Below, piece after piece: positions 13,801 to 28,800 of a DNA stretch of 60,000 nucleotides (position 1 is its first letter; the number at the start of each line of letters is the position of its first letter). The stretch covers positions 8,952,601-9,012,600 of the forward strand of contig NC_092677.1 in the NCBI RefSeq assembly GCF_964355755.1. The letters run 5' to 3'. The position numbers were made by a program, and so were the translations under genes. The DNA is from Antedon mediterranea. Taxonomy: Eukaryota > Echinodermata > Crinoidea > Comatulida > Antedonidae. A model generated the notes under the pieces. That model saw only the letters and a list, made by a program, of their open reading frames with translations. It did not search any database and was not told the DNA's origin.

Positions 13801-16800
13801 AGTGCGTTGTGTGTCCGGAACATACCAAGATCAAGAAGGTATGGGGTCATGTAAAGAGTGCCCTCAAGGTTACTATTGCGATAACACTTTGGAACCAGTG
13901 GTACTCTTTCAGAATTCCACTTGCCCTGCAGGTAAAAGTTTTTTGTTTTTGGTTATAACATGATTACTATCAACATTATCATCAGTCAATAATTTATTAT
14001 ATCATCATTACCAGTAACTATCTCTAAATATTTTTTCAACAGGTTATTATTGTCCAGCTGGCACACGATACGCTTATGAGTTCAAGTGTCCAAGAGGTAC
14101 ATTCAGTAACCGTACTGGCCTGAATGAGACGGATGACTGTAATCCATGCCCTGGTGGCTATTATTGTGACGAGGAGGCTCAGACGACATACACTAAATTG
14201 TGTTCCGCAGGGTCAGTAATATTTTTGAATATTGAGATTTGTTTCTGTCAAATTAATGGTGACTGTTACTAGACGAAATGCAGTACAACTCAAATTTTCT
14301 AGACATCGGACATTTTCTGTGTTTTTATAGGTATTTCTGTCGACGAAATGCTTTTGATGGCACACCAGATCAGGACACTGATGCTAATGTTTGTCCAGAT
14401 GGATACTTCTGTCCTGAAGGAACTGATGAGCCAGAGAGATGTCCACCATCAACATATTCACCAGTGCAAATGTTGGAAGCTGTCGATGAATGTCTTAATT
14501 GTACTAAAGGTTGGTTTATTCTCTATTCCTCCCCTACCTACACCCAAATAATGTTGTGTATGTATAAACCAATCTTCCTCTGTTTAAAGTAATCATTGAA
14601 TAACATCTCACAAGTCGAAAAGTCATGTAATCTGCCAATACATCTCAAATAATCTACAACATGCTGACTTATTAAACCAAAACTTTGTAGTCTAGTTATA
14701 TTGTACATATACATGTCATTGTTATAGGTTACTACTGCGAAGGATACAACCTGATAGAACCAAGTGGCCCATGCTTGGAGCGGTATTATTGTCCAGAAGG
14801 ATCAGTCCGCGAAGATGAACTGGATTGTCCTGTTGGTCATTTCTGTCCAAATGCAACCTTTGACCCAGAACCTTGTCCAAGAGGTTTGTATTACAATATA
14901 GTATGTATGGAAATAAATGGTTGACAATAACACAGTTTCTGAGTTGTATTACCATGTAATGTAATATAACGATATACTTTTATATTTAAGAAATTGACCT
15001 TTGTATCGGAATTTAAATAGGTTCACAAACTTGACCCAGAAAGTCCAGAGGAGAGTTTGTCCAGATGTTTTAATGACCATTTAGTTTATAATAGAGTCCC
15101 TAAAGAAAACACTTAGCTTAACTTTGCGACTGTTCCCATCGTAAAACAATTAGATACTGACAGTTTTAAGCAGAGATTCGACAGGGCCAATTCATCATTG
15201 TAACCTCCCCAGATAAGATCAATCATTCCCACTTAAACACCCCTGGATCAACTTAGGACCAATCATTAGCTCCATAAATGATGTAATGACATTATGCAAA
15301 TGAACTGAGCCAATATACCCCCAAGTTTCAGAAGAGCCCAGACACACCTTACAGCCACCTCACGGAGCACACACCTCACAGCCACTTTTTCAGAAGAACA
15401 TCTACACCTCACAGCCACTTCTTCAGAAGAACATCTACACCTCACAGCCACTTCTTCAGAAGCAGACCTACACACTTCACACCTCACTGACAGCATCATT
15501 GATCGTCCGTTCCTTATCTATACTTATAGTTGTATATTGTACTGAAGTATTATACTGAATAAACAATATATGTGTTACGACAGTCAAGCGAGTCAGAGTC
15601 TTCATTAGTACCTCAACAACGCAACACTATATTACAGTAACTTGGTGAGGTAGTCTATTGTGAGCAAAAACTAGTTGCTCTGAAATTGTAATCTCGGACA
15701 GTATTTCAAACAGGTTTTTTTTTTAGTAGTAATATAGCATGACACCTTAAGTTTCCACAAGCCTTCACATTTTAGGCAGGTCCCTAGTTTTTTTAGAGGT
15801 TTATAGTTGGGACCTACTGACTTAAGAAAACCATAAATAATATTTTTTTCTTTTCTTTTTAGGAACTTATTCTAATGAGACTAACCTGGCCTCTGCTGGT
15901 GATTGTTACCCATGTACTGGTGGCATGTACTGTGAAACTGAAGGGTTGACTGAGCCAACAGGATATTGTGCTATTGGTATGTATTGATCTTTGACCTTCT
16001 GTCATAGCTTGTCAAGATTGTAACCAATTCTTTCTGATGGTTCAATCTTTGTAATTTTCCCAGATTTAAACCAATTTACATTTGTGGTAGGCTACCATAA
16101 CATGCTAACTTTTGCACCCTAGTGTCAGCGAGATATAATACCTCCCTGCTATTGTATTCTAGTGCTGCACATATTTTAAAAATTTTCACATTCAAAACAG
16201 CACCATTATATGTTTTGGATGAGATTTCAGAGTTCTTGTCAACTATTGGAAAATATTTCTAAGTAATATTCATATATATCCATTATTCAAAAAAGAAAAA
16301 ATTGGTTTTTACTTGTTTTCATTCTCCACAGGTTATTACTGTCCGCCTGGAACGATCCATCAGGAACCAAATGACACATTCTGTCCAATTGGAAACTACT
16401 GTCCTGGGGGTGTTGCTTATCCTATACCATGCCGAAATAACAGCGAGGTAAACCATACTCATGCAGAAATGTGTTATGAGTGCCCTGCAGGTTACTTCTG
16501 TCAAATTCAAGGATCGAAGGAGATCTGTCCAAGAGGATACTACTGTCCACAAGGCACAGGTTGGTTGATATATCACTATTCTTGTCATCACTTTGTAAGG
16601 AAGGCTTTTTCTTAGTTTTTTTCTTTTTGGTTAAACCGTTTATATTTGTAATAGTTTAGAAGGTTAAAATATTTATAAAAAATTATGTTTTTAGGCTATG
16701 ATTTACAATCGTGTCCTCGTGGGACGTACAGCGACCAGGAAGGCAATTATGAGCTAAGCCAGTGTAAACCATGCGATGGTGGATGGTACTGTGATTCAGA

Positions 16801-19800
16801 ACACCTAGAAATGCCAACTGCCGAATGTGATCCTGGTTACTACTGTGTTTATGGTATCGATCGTCCACAGCCTGATGGGAATAACATTACTACAGCACCA
16901 ATGAATGACAGCTGTCCATATTTTGATGATGCTCAGACAGGCTTTGGAGGGCGCTGTCCTATTGGTCATTTCTGCGAGAGTGGGAGTATCTATCCTGATT
17001 CATGTGTGGCTGGTACATATGCACCTCTAGAAGCCATAGATGCTTGTCTGCCTTGTGAACCAGGTAAAACATATATAAAATATAGACTTCTAATATTAAG
17101 ACAAATAAATATATTTACCTATGAATGTCAATTTATGTATTTTAATTTTTTTTTTTTAGGATTTTATTGTGAGGTACAGGCCAGTAACTATACAGACAAC
17201 CCATGTCCATCCGGTCACTATTGTCCAGAGGGAACTGAAAGGTCAACCCAGTTCCCATGTCCACCAGGAACATTCAATAACCTAACTGGTAGCAGTAACA
17301 TCAGTGATTGTGTGCCATGTTTAGGTAAGGATAGTGCTTTTTTAAGCTGGTATGAAGAGTAGCCATTAGGCTAGTCTAACTTTTCCAAACCAAAACCACT
17401 GAATAACTTTCCTAAGCTGTTACATGTCTATCCTAAGCTACCACATGTCTATCAGAAGCTATCACATGTCTATCATAAGCTATCACATGTCTATCATAAG
17501 TTATCACATGTCTATCCTAAGCTATCACATGTCTATCATAAGCTATCACATGTCTATCATAAGCTATCACATGTCTATCCTAAGCTATCACATGTCTATC
17601 ATAAGTTATCACATGTCTATCATAAGCTATCACATGTCTATCATAAGCTACCACATGTCTATCATAAGCTATCACATGTCTATCATAAGCTATCACATGT
17701 CTGTCCTAAAACACTACATGCCTAGCCTATAACTTACTAGCCTACTTACCTGGTCTAACTTTCAACTAAAACCATTGTTTTACAACTGAGCTATAGTTTA
17801 TGTAATCAACTTTTGTTAAATGTCATCAAAGAATTTCACTATTTTACTTATTGTCAGTTTTTGTAGAAAAAATGGCCAGTTTGTTTATTAGTTGATCTCA
17901 AGCATTGTTTAGTTATTGTTAGTTTTTGATAGATGGAATTAAAATATTTAATTATAGGTGGTTCTTATTGTGCAAGTGAGGGTCTTTCGTGGCCAACGGG
18001 GTTATGTGAAGGAGGCTACTACTGCAACGGGGGATCCAACACCAGTACCCCTGATGGATTTGCAGGTGACATGTGCTCTGCTGGATTCTACTGTCCAGAA
18101 GGGTCTACTTTCCCCTTAGCTTGCCCAGGTGGAAAGTATTGTTCTGTGAATAAGCTGTCAAATATCTCTGGAGAATGTGATGCTGGCTTTTATTGCTATT
18201 CTAAAGCAGTAGTGCCAAATCCTGAAGATGGCAATGTTACTGGTAGGTCATAACACACATTTGTCATCAATTAATAATTGTAACACAGAAATGTTATTAA
18301 GTAAGTGGAGTATGAATTATATTAGTGCAGCTACTATAAGCATAATGCTTGTAATTTGTATTCAAGTTTCAGAGTTTATTTCTGGAACTGACAACACTAA
18401 ACACCCCCAATTTTACAATGTATCTATCATCCACTGGTACAACAGTAGATCAATGAATGTTTATTATTTGTTTATTGTTGTTTCTAGGCAACTACTGTCC
18501 AATGGGTACATTCTGTCCATCAGACAGTGACTCGCCAACTCTATGTCAGTCAGGCACTTATCTGAACAGTACTCACAATGATGATGAAATGGACTGCCTA
18601 TTGTGTTCTCCTGGCTGGTACTGTGCTGGTAGTGGGAACCCTCTACCTACTGACCAGTGTTCCAGGGGCTATTACTGTCCGGAAGGGCAGGATGAGGCTA
18701 CACCAGCTGAATATAATTGTACACAAGGTTAGTTTTTTATTGTGGTGGTCAAATGATATTTACTTTAATAGTTTAGCTTTTAGACAGACCAAGTATTAAA
18801 ACTGAAAAGTTTTACTACATATAGATTCCAGAAATGTTATTGGTTCATGGCTAGTAGAAATTAGCTATTTTCGTTTTGTTTACTCAATTTAACATTTGCA
18901 TTCTGCAGGTCATTACTGTCCCGAAGGCAGCATAGAGCCTCTTCGTTGTGACTCGGGCACTTACCAAGATCAAGTAGGCCAGTGGACATGTAAGGACTGT
19001 CCAATGGGCTACTATTGTGATAACGTAATGGAACCAGTTGTACTGTATAATGAATCACATTGTCCCACAGGTGAATATAAGTTACATCTTCAACGTATTT
19101 TGTATAAGTGCCCATTCAAACTTTTTTACCTGGGTTGATGCACATTTATGAATAATTAAATAACTAAGCCTGAAGAGACCCTAATTTATGTTTTGATATA
19201 CCTTGTATTGTAGTCTATATTTTTGTATTTAAGTACAAATTTTGTTAAACATAGTTCATCCGTTTTTCTTTTTCCATATATGTTTTTTTTTATAATGTTT
19301 ATATGATGGCCCCTTGATTGTCACCATATGCTGTTTAGGGTCACCCTCACTAAATAAGGTTTAATAAAAAATAAAAAACCTCCACATTTGTTATTACTTA
19401 AGGCATCAGCTCTGTTTGTTGGGTAGGACATTAAAAGCTGTTCTTTTTACATACAAGCATGTATTTGCACACAAAAGAACTTTGACCTCTGGGTTTAGCA
19501 AGTGAGTGCTCATAGCCGTTATGCTACTGCTCTTTGAGAGTGTTACTTATCTTGGTTTTTGTTATATAATTTTTTTTCAGGCTTTTATTGTCCACAAAAC
19601 ACAAAATATGCAATTGAGTTTCCATGTCCACGTGGGACATTTAACAATCTAACACACAGAACAGAGGAGAATGACTGCCAGCCATGCTCAGATGGCATGT
19701 ATTGTGAGACAGAGGGGCTCTCACAGCCTACAGGCTTATGCAGACCAGGTATGACAACTTAGATCTTAATGTAGGCTAGTGATTGATGCTAGAAATCAGG

Positions 19801-22800
19801 GCTAGAAATCGATTAAATAAAGTGACTGAAAGTCAACTATTCAATTCTGGTTTATTAAACATATAAGTGGTACTGCAGAATAATCAGAATTGCGCCACAT
19901 TTACTAACTCAACAGAAGGCCATTACAAGATGTATACATATAGGTTTGAAAGAAGTACATACATTCTAAATTATTTTTTTCAGGATATTACTGCTTAATT
20001 GGATCCAATTCATCAACACCATTGTTTGGAAGTGATGCTGATGAATGTCCAGTTGGTCACTATTGCATAGAAGGCAGTGCTCAGCCACAGGCCTGTCCAC
20101 CAGGAACTTACAATCCAAGCACAAGACGTGAAGCTGTGGAAGAATGCTTAAATTGCTCTGGTGGTCACTATTGTCCGACTTATGGCATGAATGAAACTGG
20201 GTCATTGTGTCAAGAAGGTCAGTAATAAGATTTAATCAATAAGGTGCTATTCACATTTTCTAAAAGTCCAGAATTTCTGAAACAGGAACGCTAATAATAG
20301 ACTTTAAAGGGGTTCTACTCGTTGAATTGAAGCAAATATCTTCATACTAGAATGTTAACAGACACATTTATCAATTATCTATTAATTGACAGGTTTCTAT
20401 TGTGATACTGGTGCAGACAACAACCAGTTCATCCAATGTCCTACTGGAAGTTTCTGTATAGAAGGTTCAACTCTTCCAGAAGAGTGTCCCCCAGGAACAT
20501 TCAGCAGCTCTTATGGTTTGACAGCCGAGTCTGAGTGCACCAACTGTACAGGTTTGTGTTCAAGGCTTTTTTCTTTGTATTATCTATATCTAATAAATTA
20601 TATATTCATTTGGAAAAAATAGTATTAAAATAAGTATATAAATAATAAAATACTGGAAAACAATGGAACAAACCATCTTATTATATGCATAATGTATATT
20701 TACATTTAAGGTGGTTATTTCTGCCCATCAAATGGAATGACTGAAGTATTAGAGCTTTGCTGGGGAGGCTATTACTGCCCCAATGGTATTGCAGTTCCAA
20801 ATCCACCAGACTATCGATGCCCTGCAGGAATGCATTGCCCTAACGGAAGTGATATATACCAGCCATGTCCTAGCGGATCATTCACCAACTACACAGGTGC
20901 ATCAGAGTGTGAAATCTGCCCTGCAGGCTATTATTGCACACCAGTCGTACCAGAGAATGCTAGCCTGGCAGCGTTGCCTTGTCCTCCTGGCTATTTCTGT
21001 GATTTTGGTAAGTTTGACTTCTGCAATGGGCTTTTTGCAAAGTATATATGTAACTCACAATGATGATTGAGAGGTTATAATTAAACATTTTCATCTTTAT
21101 CAAATTATCATCACTGAATTCAAGTAAGATTCATAAAGGAAAAAGAAGAAATTGCATTGACTAATAAATTTAAATTGTTTTCTTTATTTGAACGGTTACC
21201 TATATAATTATATTACTGTTTGATTTTGTTTACAGGTACTGGACTAGATTGGCAACCATGCCCTGCAGGCACCTACAGTAATGCAACCCATTTGACAGAA
21301 CAGTCCCAGTGTCTATCATGTGATGGTGGTACATACTGTCAAGGGACACATTTAATTGAACCAACTGATGTGTGCGATCCTGGCTTCTTCTGTACCTCAG
21401 GACTGGACCGACCAAACCCAGGAGCAGATAATGTTACTCTCAATGACACCAGTTGTACTTGCCCAGAACAAAGTGTTTATACAGGTAATGTGATTTATTT
21501 TTACAGATTCCTGACAAAAATATTGTTTAATTATTTTAAATTCTAACATAATGATGCATATTTCTTTTCTTGCATTATACTGGAGTTAATTAGTGTTTAA
21601 TGTTTTTTGCTTTGGTGATATATTTGGTGTTTCCTACTAATTCATTAATTATGTATATGATATGTATTTGTATTTAGGTGTTGGTGGAGTGTGTCCAGTT
21701 GGTCACTACTGTCCAGCTGCATCTGTTACTCCAAGACCCTGTGAGGCTGGTGCCTATGCAGCTATCACACAGCAAGCAGAGTGTACTGAATGTCCAGCAG
21801 GCTACTACTGTGAGATTGAGTCTTCAGGCTTCACAAACTTCTCTTGTCCTCCAGGTATGTAGTGGAATCTTTGGGAGAAAATGCTAAATTGAAAAAATGT
21901 TTTTACTTAAATGCATACTGAGGACCATCAGTATCATTACATAAAATATTTTTAGGACTATCAATTACAATTATCAGAAATGTTGTTAAAGTACTGTGTT
22001 AAGATATTGTAAAACTTAAATTAAATAAAGATTTCTTTTGATAAGCCTTTGTTTTCTTTGGTAGGTCACTATTGTCCTAATGGCACCAGATATTCAACAG
22101 AGTTTCCATGTGCACCTGGCACATTCAATTCTCATACCAATGGACTCTCCGATGCTGATTGTGAATCCTGCCCACCTGGAAAATACTGTGAAGGATCTGG
22201 CAACAGCAACTATACGGATGAATGTGATGCTGGGTGGTACTGCGAGGGAAGTGCAACGATGCGTAATGATACTATTCATGGTGGGAAATGCCAGCCAGGC
22301 TACTATTGCCCTAGAGGTATGACTTTATACTATCTATAGTTGAGACTACATCCACCATGAACATCTCTACATTTCAGTAACCAAATTAACTCATTTTGCA
22401 TATACATTCATTTTAAGTTGGATATTTACTGCAATCACATTTCTTTCATCCTCACAATGTATGTTGAACTAAGGCAACATTTAATCCATGATGTTATATT
22501 CTTATAGAGAACTTACATTATTGACCCTCAAGAAAATTAATATTATTAAAAATAAATCATGTTATGTGTTTTCAGGTAGTGGAAATCCAACCCCATGCGA
22601 TGGTGGCACTTTCTGTCAAATTGCAGGACTAGACACACCCACAAACCTGTGTGCCCCTGGTTTCTACTGTATCCTAGCCTCAACTACACCTACACCAACT
22701 GATGGTACAGAAGGGGATGAATGTCCTGCTGGCTACTACTGCGAGGAAGGATCTGCCTATCCTAGTGGATGTCCACCGGGAACGTTTAGTGATGCTGTTA

Positions 22801-25800
22801 GGAACGAGAATATAACCGATTGTACAGAATGCCTGGATGGCGAATATTGTGGAGCTTATAACCTGACTTCTCCATCAGGTAAACATATATCTTCATTCCT
22901 AAATAGGCTTTTGATTTGTGACAACCGAGGACCTATGCACCGATGTATCAGGTCTAAAGCCTTGTCTACATTATCAAACTTTATGTGACAAAAAAAAAGT
23001 GATGTACCCATATATGAACATGATGATGTCATAGCACTACCACATTTGGGAATATCACTACCATATTTGGACACATCACAGTTTTTTTGTCAAACTAGTT
23101 TGATAGTGTAGACAGAGCTTTAGAAAACTGGAATAGAAGAATAGAGTGCGAGAAGTACCTCCCAATTTCCTCAAATGCACAAACATGACACTGTTCTTAA
23201 AAGTTAAAAGCATAATGTGTATAAGCAATGTTATTTGTGAGGTATAAAAGATCTGAAAGTATTTCTAGAAATATACAAATATTCTATTAAATTTTCAGGT
23301 AATTGTAGCAGAGGTTACTACTGTCCTCGTGGTCAAAGTGATTTCCAAGCATTCCAGTGTCCAATTGGTCATTTCTGTCCAGAACACACATTTGATCCAT
23401 TCTTATGTCCAAGTGGAACCTACCAACCTGACTCTGGTCAGTGGGACTGTGACACTTGCCCAGCAGGTTACTATTGTGACAAGTAAGTTATTCATTTGAT
23501 TGTGTGACTTCATCACCAAAACACTGGATTTAAGTTTATTACAGAAGCAATTTTTAAGTATCACATTCAACAATAACATTAAAAACTAATTAATAAAAAA
23601 CAGGTTCTTTAATTACGGTACTATTGTTTGTTAACATTTAATTTTTAGTTCATTGGGTGTAGTAGTCATCAACGATACAATCACCTGTCCAGCTGGCTTC
23701 TACTGCCTGTCCGGCACAAAGCGTGCTGACCAGTACCCATGTCCATCTGGTACATATGGTAATGATACTGGTTATGATGATGTTAACGACTGTACTCCAT
23801 GCACTGGTGGCTATTACTGCGAGGAAGTTGGACAAACTACACCTGCAGCTCTTTGTGAACCTGGGTTTTATTGCCGCCAGTATGCTAATACATCCACGCC
23901 TGATCTTGGATATGATGCTGATGTTTGTCCCCAAGGTATGTTCTTAATATCTTTATATAGATATCAAAATTGGATATGCACTTCTTCCTAAAGAAGTAAT
24001 GATATCTCAAAAGTTGAGCTAAACATCTTTCTTCTTCATTTTCTAGGCTCATATTGCCAACTGGGTACAGCAGAGCCTACACAATGTTCACCAGGCCGTT
24101 TTGGTGCCTCTGAAGGTCTACACAATGCCACTGACTGTACACTTTGTCTGGCTGGCTGGTACTGTGAAAGCCCTGGTTTACTGTCATCTGAGGGTGAGTA
24201 CAGTATACAAGTATATTCTGTTATTCCATTTTTATTAGTATGTCAATTTTTTAAGGCCTTCTTTCCTTGCTTGTTCATTCCAAAATGAAATTTAGTTGTC
24301 ATCGTGAACCTGCTATAAACAGCAGGCTCCATAACTGCTGTAAAATCAACATTGCTTAAGAGAGTAAAAAAGGTTAATATTATGCTATTTATCTGAAAAT
24401 TTTATTTTTTTATATTTTTTAGGCCTTTGCAGTGCTGGATACTACTGTCCCATTGGTTCTGATTCTCGCACTATGGAAGTATGCATCCCAGGAAACTATT
24501 GCCCTGAGGGATCAGACTTACCCATAGCTTGCCCTGAAGGAACATTTAGCCCATATGAACGATTTGAGAATGAATCTGAATGTATATTGTGTACTGCTGG
24601 CAGCTATTGTGATATGCAAGGTATGCTTTGGTGTAGTGTTCCACAAAATACAAATTAAGTTATTTTAAGTCCTTCTATACACCATACAACACTATAGATA
24701 GTACAACATGCACAAACAACTAATTTACTTTAGTAGTCTCATCAACATAACCCCTAAATCAACTTTCAACCCTAAATATAAGTGAACCTTCTATTATTCC
24801 CCTTTAGAGTGCTAAAGTACATTAATAGCATCTGAAACAGGTGTGTGTAGTATTACTGTGTTATGTATAGTATTGAGTGGTGTTTATTAGTGTTGATTTT
24901 TCACTGCTATTGACAATCAAAAGCTGTACAATATTAAGTAGAACATAAAACATTGTGTATCTTCAGTGGGTTTAAGCTCTCAACTCTTCTTCGTAGCAAT
25001 TGTAACTGATACATTAAACTACTGCTTCATAGATGCATCTAAAATCAGATTCCAAAATCTGCGGTTCTTACGCAAAAATGCTTTACATGGTCTTAAATTA
25101 ATGAAAAATATGTTTCTTTATTTTGTTGTCTACATTATATGTGTAGGTATGACAACTCCTGCAGGACCATGTGAACCTGGCTATTACTGCCCAGGTGGTC
25201 AGAATTTCTCAAGACCAGCTGAATATGCTTGTACCATCGGCCACTACTGTCCACTAAATTCCAGTGAACCACTACCATGTGCTAATGGCACCTACATGAA
25301 TCAAACCCATGCATCTGAGTGCTTTGTTTGTCCAGAAGGATGGTAAGATTCCTCCCACTGTCTAATAATCAAATATTCTTGTGCTGTCAATTAGAACCTA
25401 TTTTGATGTTTTTAATAGTATGTGTTACTCTCATTGACTAAACTCTGTGTACACTATCAAACTAGTTTTTAAAAAAGCCCATATTGTGGCCAAATATGGG
25501 AGTGATATGAAGTCATCGTGTCCAAATATTGGTACATTTTTTGTCACTTAAAATTTGATAGTATGAATAGAGCTTAACATGAGCATACATATCATAATTG
25601 CATCCTTTAGGTATTGTATACTGGGCAACCTGGTGGATGAATGCCCAGAGGGTTATTACTGCCCAGCAGGTACTGGCTTTGACTGGCAACCCTGTCCTCT
25701 GGGTACATTTAATAATGAGACTGGCCTAGCAGAAGAAGAACAGTGTCAACTCTGCCCAGGAGGTTACTACTGTGATGAGATGGCTGGAACAATAGTGACT

Positions 25801-28800
25801 AAAAAATGTGCAGAAGGTACTGATGTGTATTTTATTAAATTAAACTTTTTAATGTACAGTGTAGGGTAATCCTTATCCATGTTAGTAGTAAACTTGTGTC
25901 AGTATTCCATCTCTACCTTCACTGCCATATGCCCTTTCCGATGCAACAACAAATTGTGAAGGTCTTTCTTTTAGCCAAAACAAGAAGATTGTTTTTGCCA
26001 ATAGTCTGCTAGATTTCGTGCAGATAACCATACCCATAACTCATGGTCTTTTGAGTTATTTCATAAGCTTACCAAGGATTTTATTGCTTTTATAGGTTAT
26101 TATTGTGAATATGGTGTTGATGTTGCCACACCTCTTGGAGAATACAATGTTACCTTTGAAAATGGAACTTGTCAATTCCTTGATGGACAAACCGGAGTTG
26201 GAAGCATTTGTCCAGAAGGTCACTACTGTCCAGAGGGAAGTGAGCGACCAATTCCATGTGTTGCAGGAACATATGCAAATACTACAGGATTTGCTGAATG
26301 TCTGGAATGCCCTGAACAATATTATTGCTGGGAAGGTAATTCATAGCTAGTTAGCCTATCTTAAAAGGAGTTCTGTGGTTCTTTTAACGTGTAACCTTGC
26401 TCCTGCTCCTCCTAATCATCAAACAAGAATTACACACCTAAATATTCCCATTATCCACTGCAGTTGCAGATATGTTTGTACCCACTTTGGAAAAAGAAAG
26501 TGTTTTATTATTCCAACAATAATTGTAAACATGTGTCAAAAGGCTTGAACTTTACTGAATGCTGTTCATACACATACATAAAAAAAAGCTAAAAGTTGAG
26601 GTGTTGGCCACCTAAATATTCACATATTCCACTGCAGTTGCAGATATGTTTGTACCCACTTTGAGAAAAGAAAGTGTTGTATTCCAACAATAATTGTGAA
26701 CAAGTGTCAAAAGGCTTGAATTTTACTGAATGCGGTTCATACACACTGTTTGTTTTTTATTATAGGATCTGTTATCTATTATGACAAGCCATGTCCACCT
26801 GGCCATTACTGTCCACCTGGAACTGATTCAGAGTTTGCGTTCCCATGTCCTGAAGGCACTTATTACAACTTTACAAAAGCACGTAACATGAATGACTGTA
26901 TTCCTTGCCCTGGAGGATACTACTGTGAGGTGGATGGCTTAGAAGATCCAACAGCTCTCTGTGCGCCAGGCTGGTACTGCAGTGGAAGTTCAAATTCATC
27001 AATGACAACAATATTTGGTGGAGAATGTCAGCCAGGGTACTACTGTCCTGAGGGGTCATATGATATGACCCATTGTGATCCAGGAATGTTCTGTTTAGTA
27101 TCTGGGCTTGATACACCATCTGGGAACTGCACAGAAGGTAAAGAACTACCATTTGCAATTCCTTTATAACTCTCTAACATAGCATAAAATATCTGCATAT
27201 GCTGTTAGATAACTAACAGCAGAGTGAGTGAGTGGCCGAGCGGTTAAGACAGTGGAACCGTAATTACGTAGCCATAACATCGGCAGGGGTTCGAGGCTCA
27301 CTCACTCCATGGTTCTGGTGATCACTGCCTTTAATATACTATTATATTTTAAAGTCATTTGTACTTTTTTTTTTATTTTGTAGGTTATTATTGCCTGCTT
27401 CAAGCTCAAACAGCAACCCCAAATGACAACATCACTGGTGCTATTTGTCCAGTTGGTCACTATTGTCCAGAGGGAACACCAGATAAGGTCCCATGCCCTT
27501 CAGGTTACTTTCTGGATTCGGAACAGAACAGCGCTCTCTCTGACTGTATAAACTGCACAGCAGGTAGTTACTGTCCGGGTGTCGGACGAGAGCTTCCTAT
27601 TGGAGACTGTGCTGCTGGATATTATTGCCCACCTGGACAAAGTCAAGCTAGTCCACCTGAATACATGTAAGGATTATTTTTTTCTAACTAAGCAAATTAT
27701 ATAGAAACATTGATGTCATGATTGTTAATCAAAGTGTTAATATTGCTTGTATTACTATCACTAATGCAAAGTTTCCTACATTCTATAAGAAAGTATATTT
27801 TTTGTAACTCTATTTACAGATGTCCAATTGGTCACTACTGTGAGATTGGATCTGATGACCCAGTTCGCTGTGAGAACGGAACCTACCAAGACGAAGAAGG
27901 TCAAAGTTCATGCAAGATATGTCCATCTGGATACTTCTGTGATAACACAATGACTTGGGTTGTCCTTAACAACGATACAACACACTGCCCAATGGGATAC
28001 TACTGTCCTGCTGGTACACAGTTTGGAAATGAATTTCCTTGCCCTATTGGTACATTCAACAATTTAACAGGTAAATTTATTTGACTTTATTTAGAAAATA
28101 TAAAGTATGTTTATTCAACATTGTATTTATAGAAATGAAATTATTAAGTAAATTTTATGACAATCTATCATTTTGATGTTTTAGGTATATGCAAGTTAAC
28201 CTTTTTAACCGATAAAAATTATTCACAAATTCAAATACAAGAATTTATCATTAAGAATAAAAAAAAATGTATTTCTTTTTCTAGGCCTAAGCAGTATGGA
28301 CTTGTGTAGTCCATGCAGTGGAGGGTACTACTGTCCTACTCCAGGCATGGTTTCTCCTGTGGAACTATGTAGCCCTGGCTACTACTGCAAACAATATGCT
28401 AACATTTCAACACCAGATCAAGGTAATTACAGTACAAAAAATACATTTTTGATTGAAATTGAATACTGATACAAATAGTTTTTGTAATTGTACAGCTACG
28501 ATTTGATAATATTTTGACCTAATGATGTATCTTTAATACAGGAGTGGATGCTAACACATGTCCACCAGGCTACTACTGTCCAGAAGGTACAGAAAATCCA
28601 GTCCCATGTCCAAAGGGTTCATACAGCGATGAGACTGGACGTTGGGAAGAAGATCACTGTGTCCCATGTACAGCTGGACATTACTGTGCAGAGGTTGGAA
28701 TGACCAATACTAGTGGGCTCTGTGACCCAGGGTAAGCTTTAAAAATGTTCAAACAATAAAATGGATAGTTTAGGGATCACATACTGTACACATTTGACAA

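Noticed and set aside
15266-15499. Minus-strand 77-codon frame
   Set aside because: It arises from 33-bp subrepeats in a probable LTR segment.
17424-17732. 102-codon open frame of SYHMSII repeats
   Set aside because: It is a product of a 21-bp minisatellite in an intron, with no splice connection or coding character.
27223-27320. Functional tRNA gene
   Set aside because: A and B boxes are present but the acceptor stem and cloverleaf do not form, and multiple diverged copies with shared bodies show it is a SINE.
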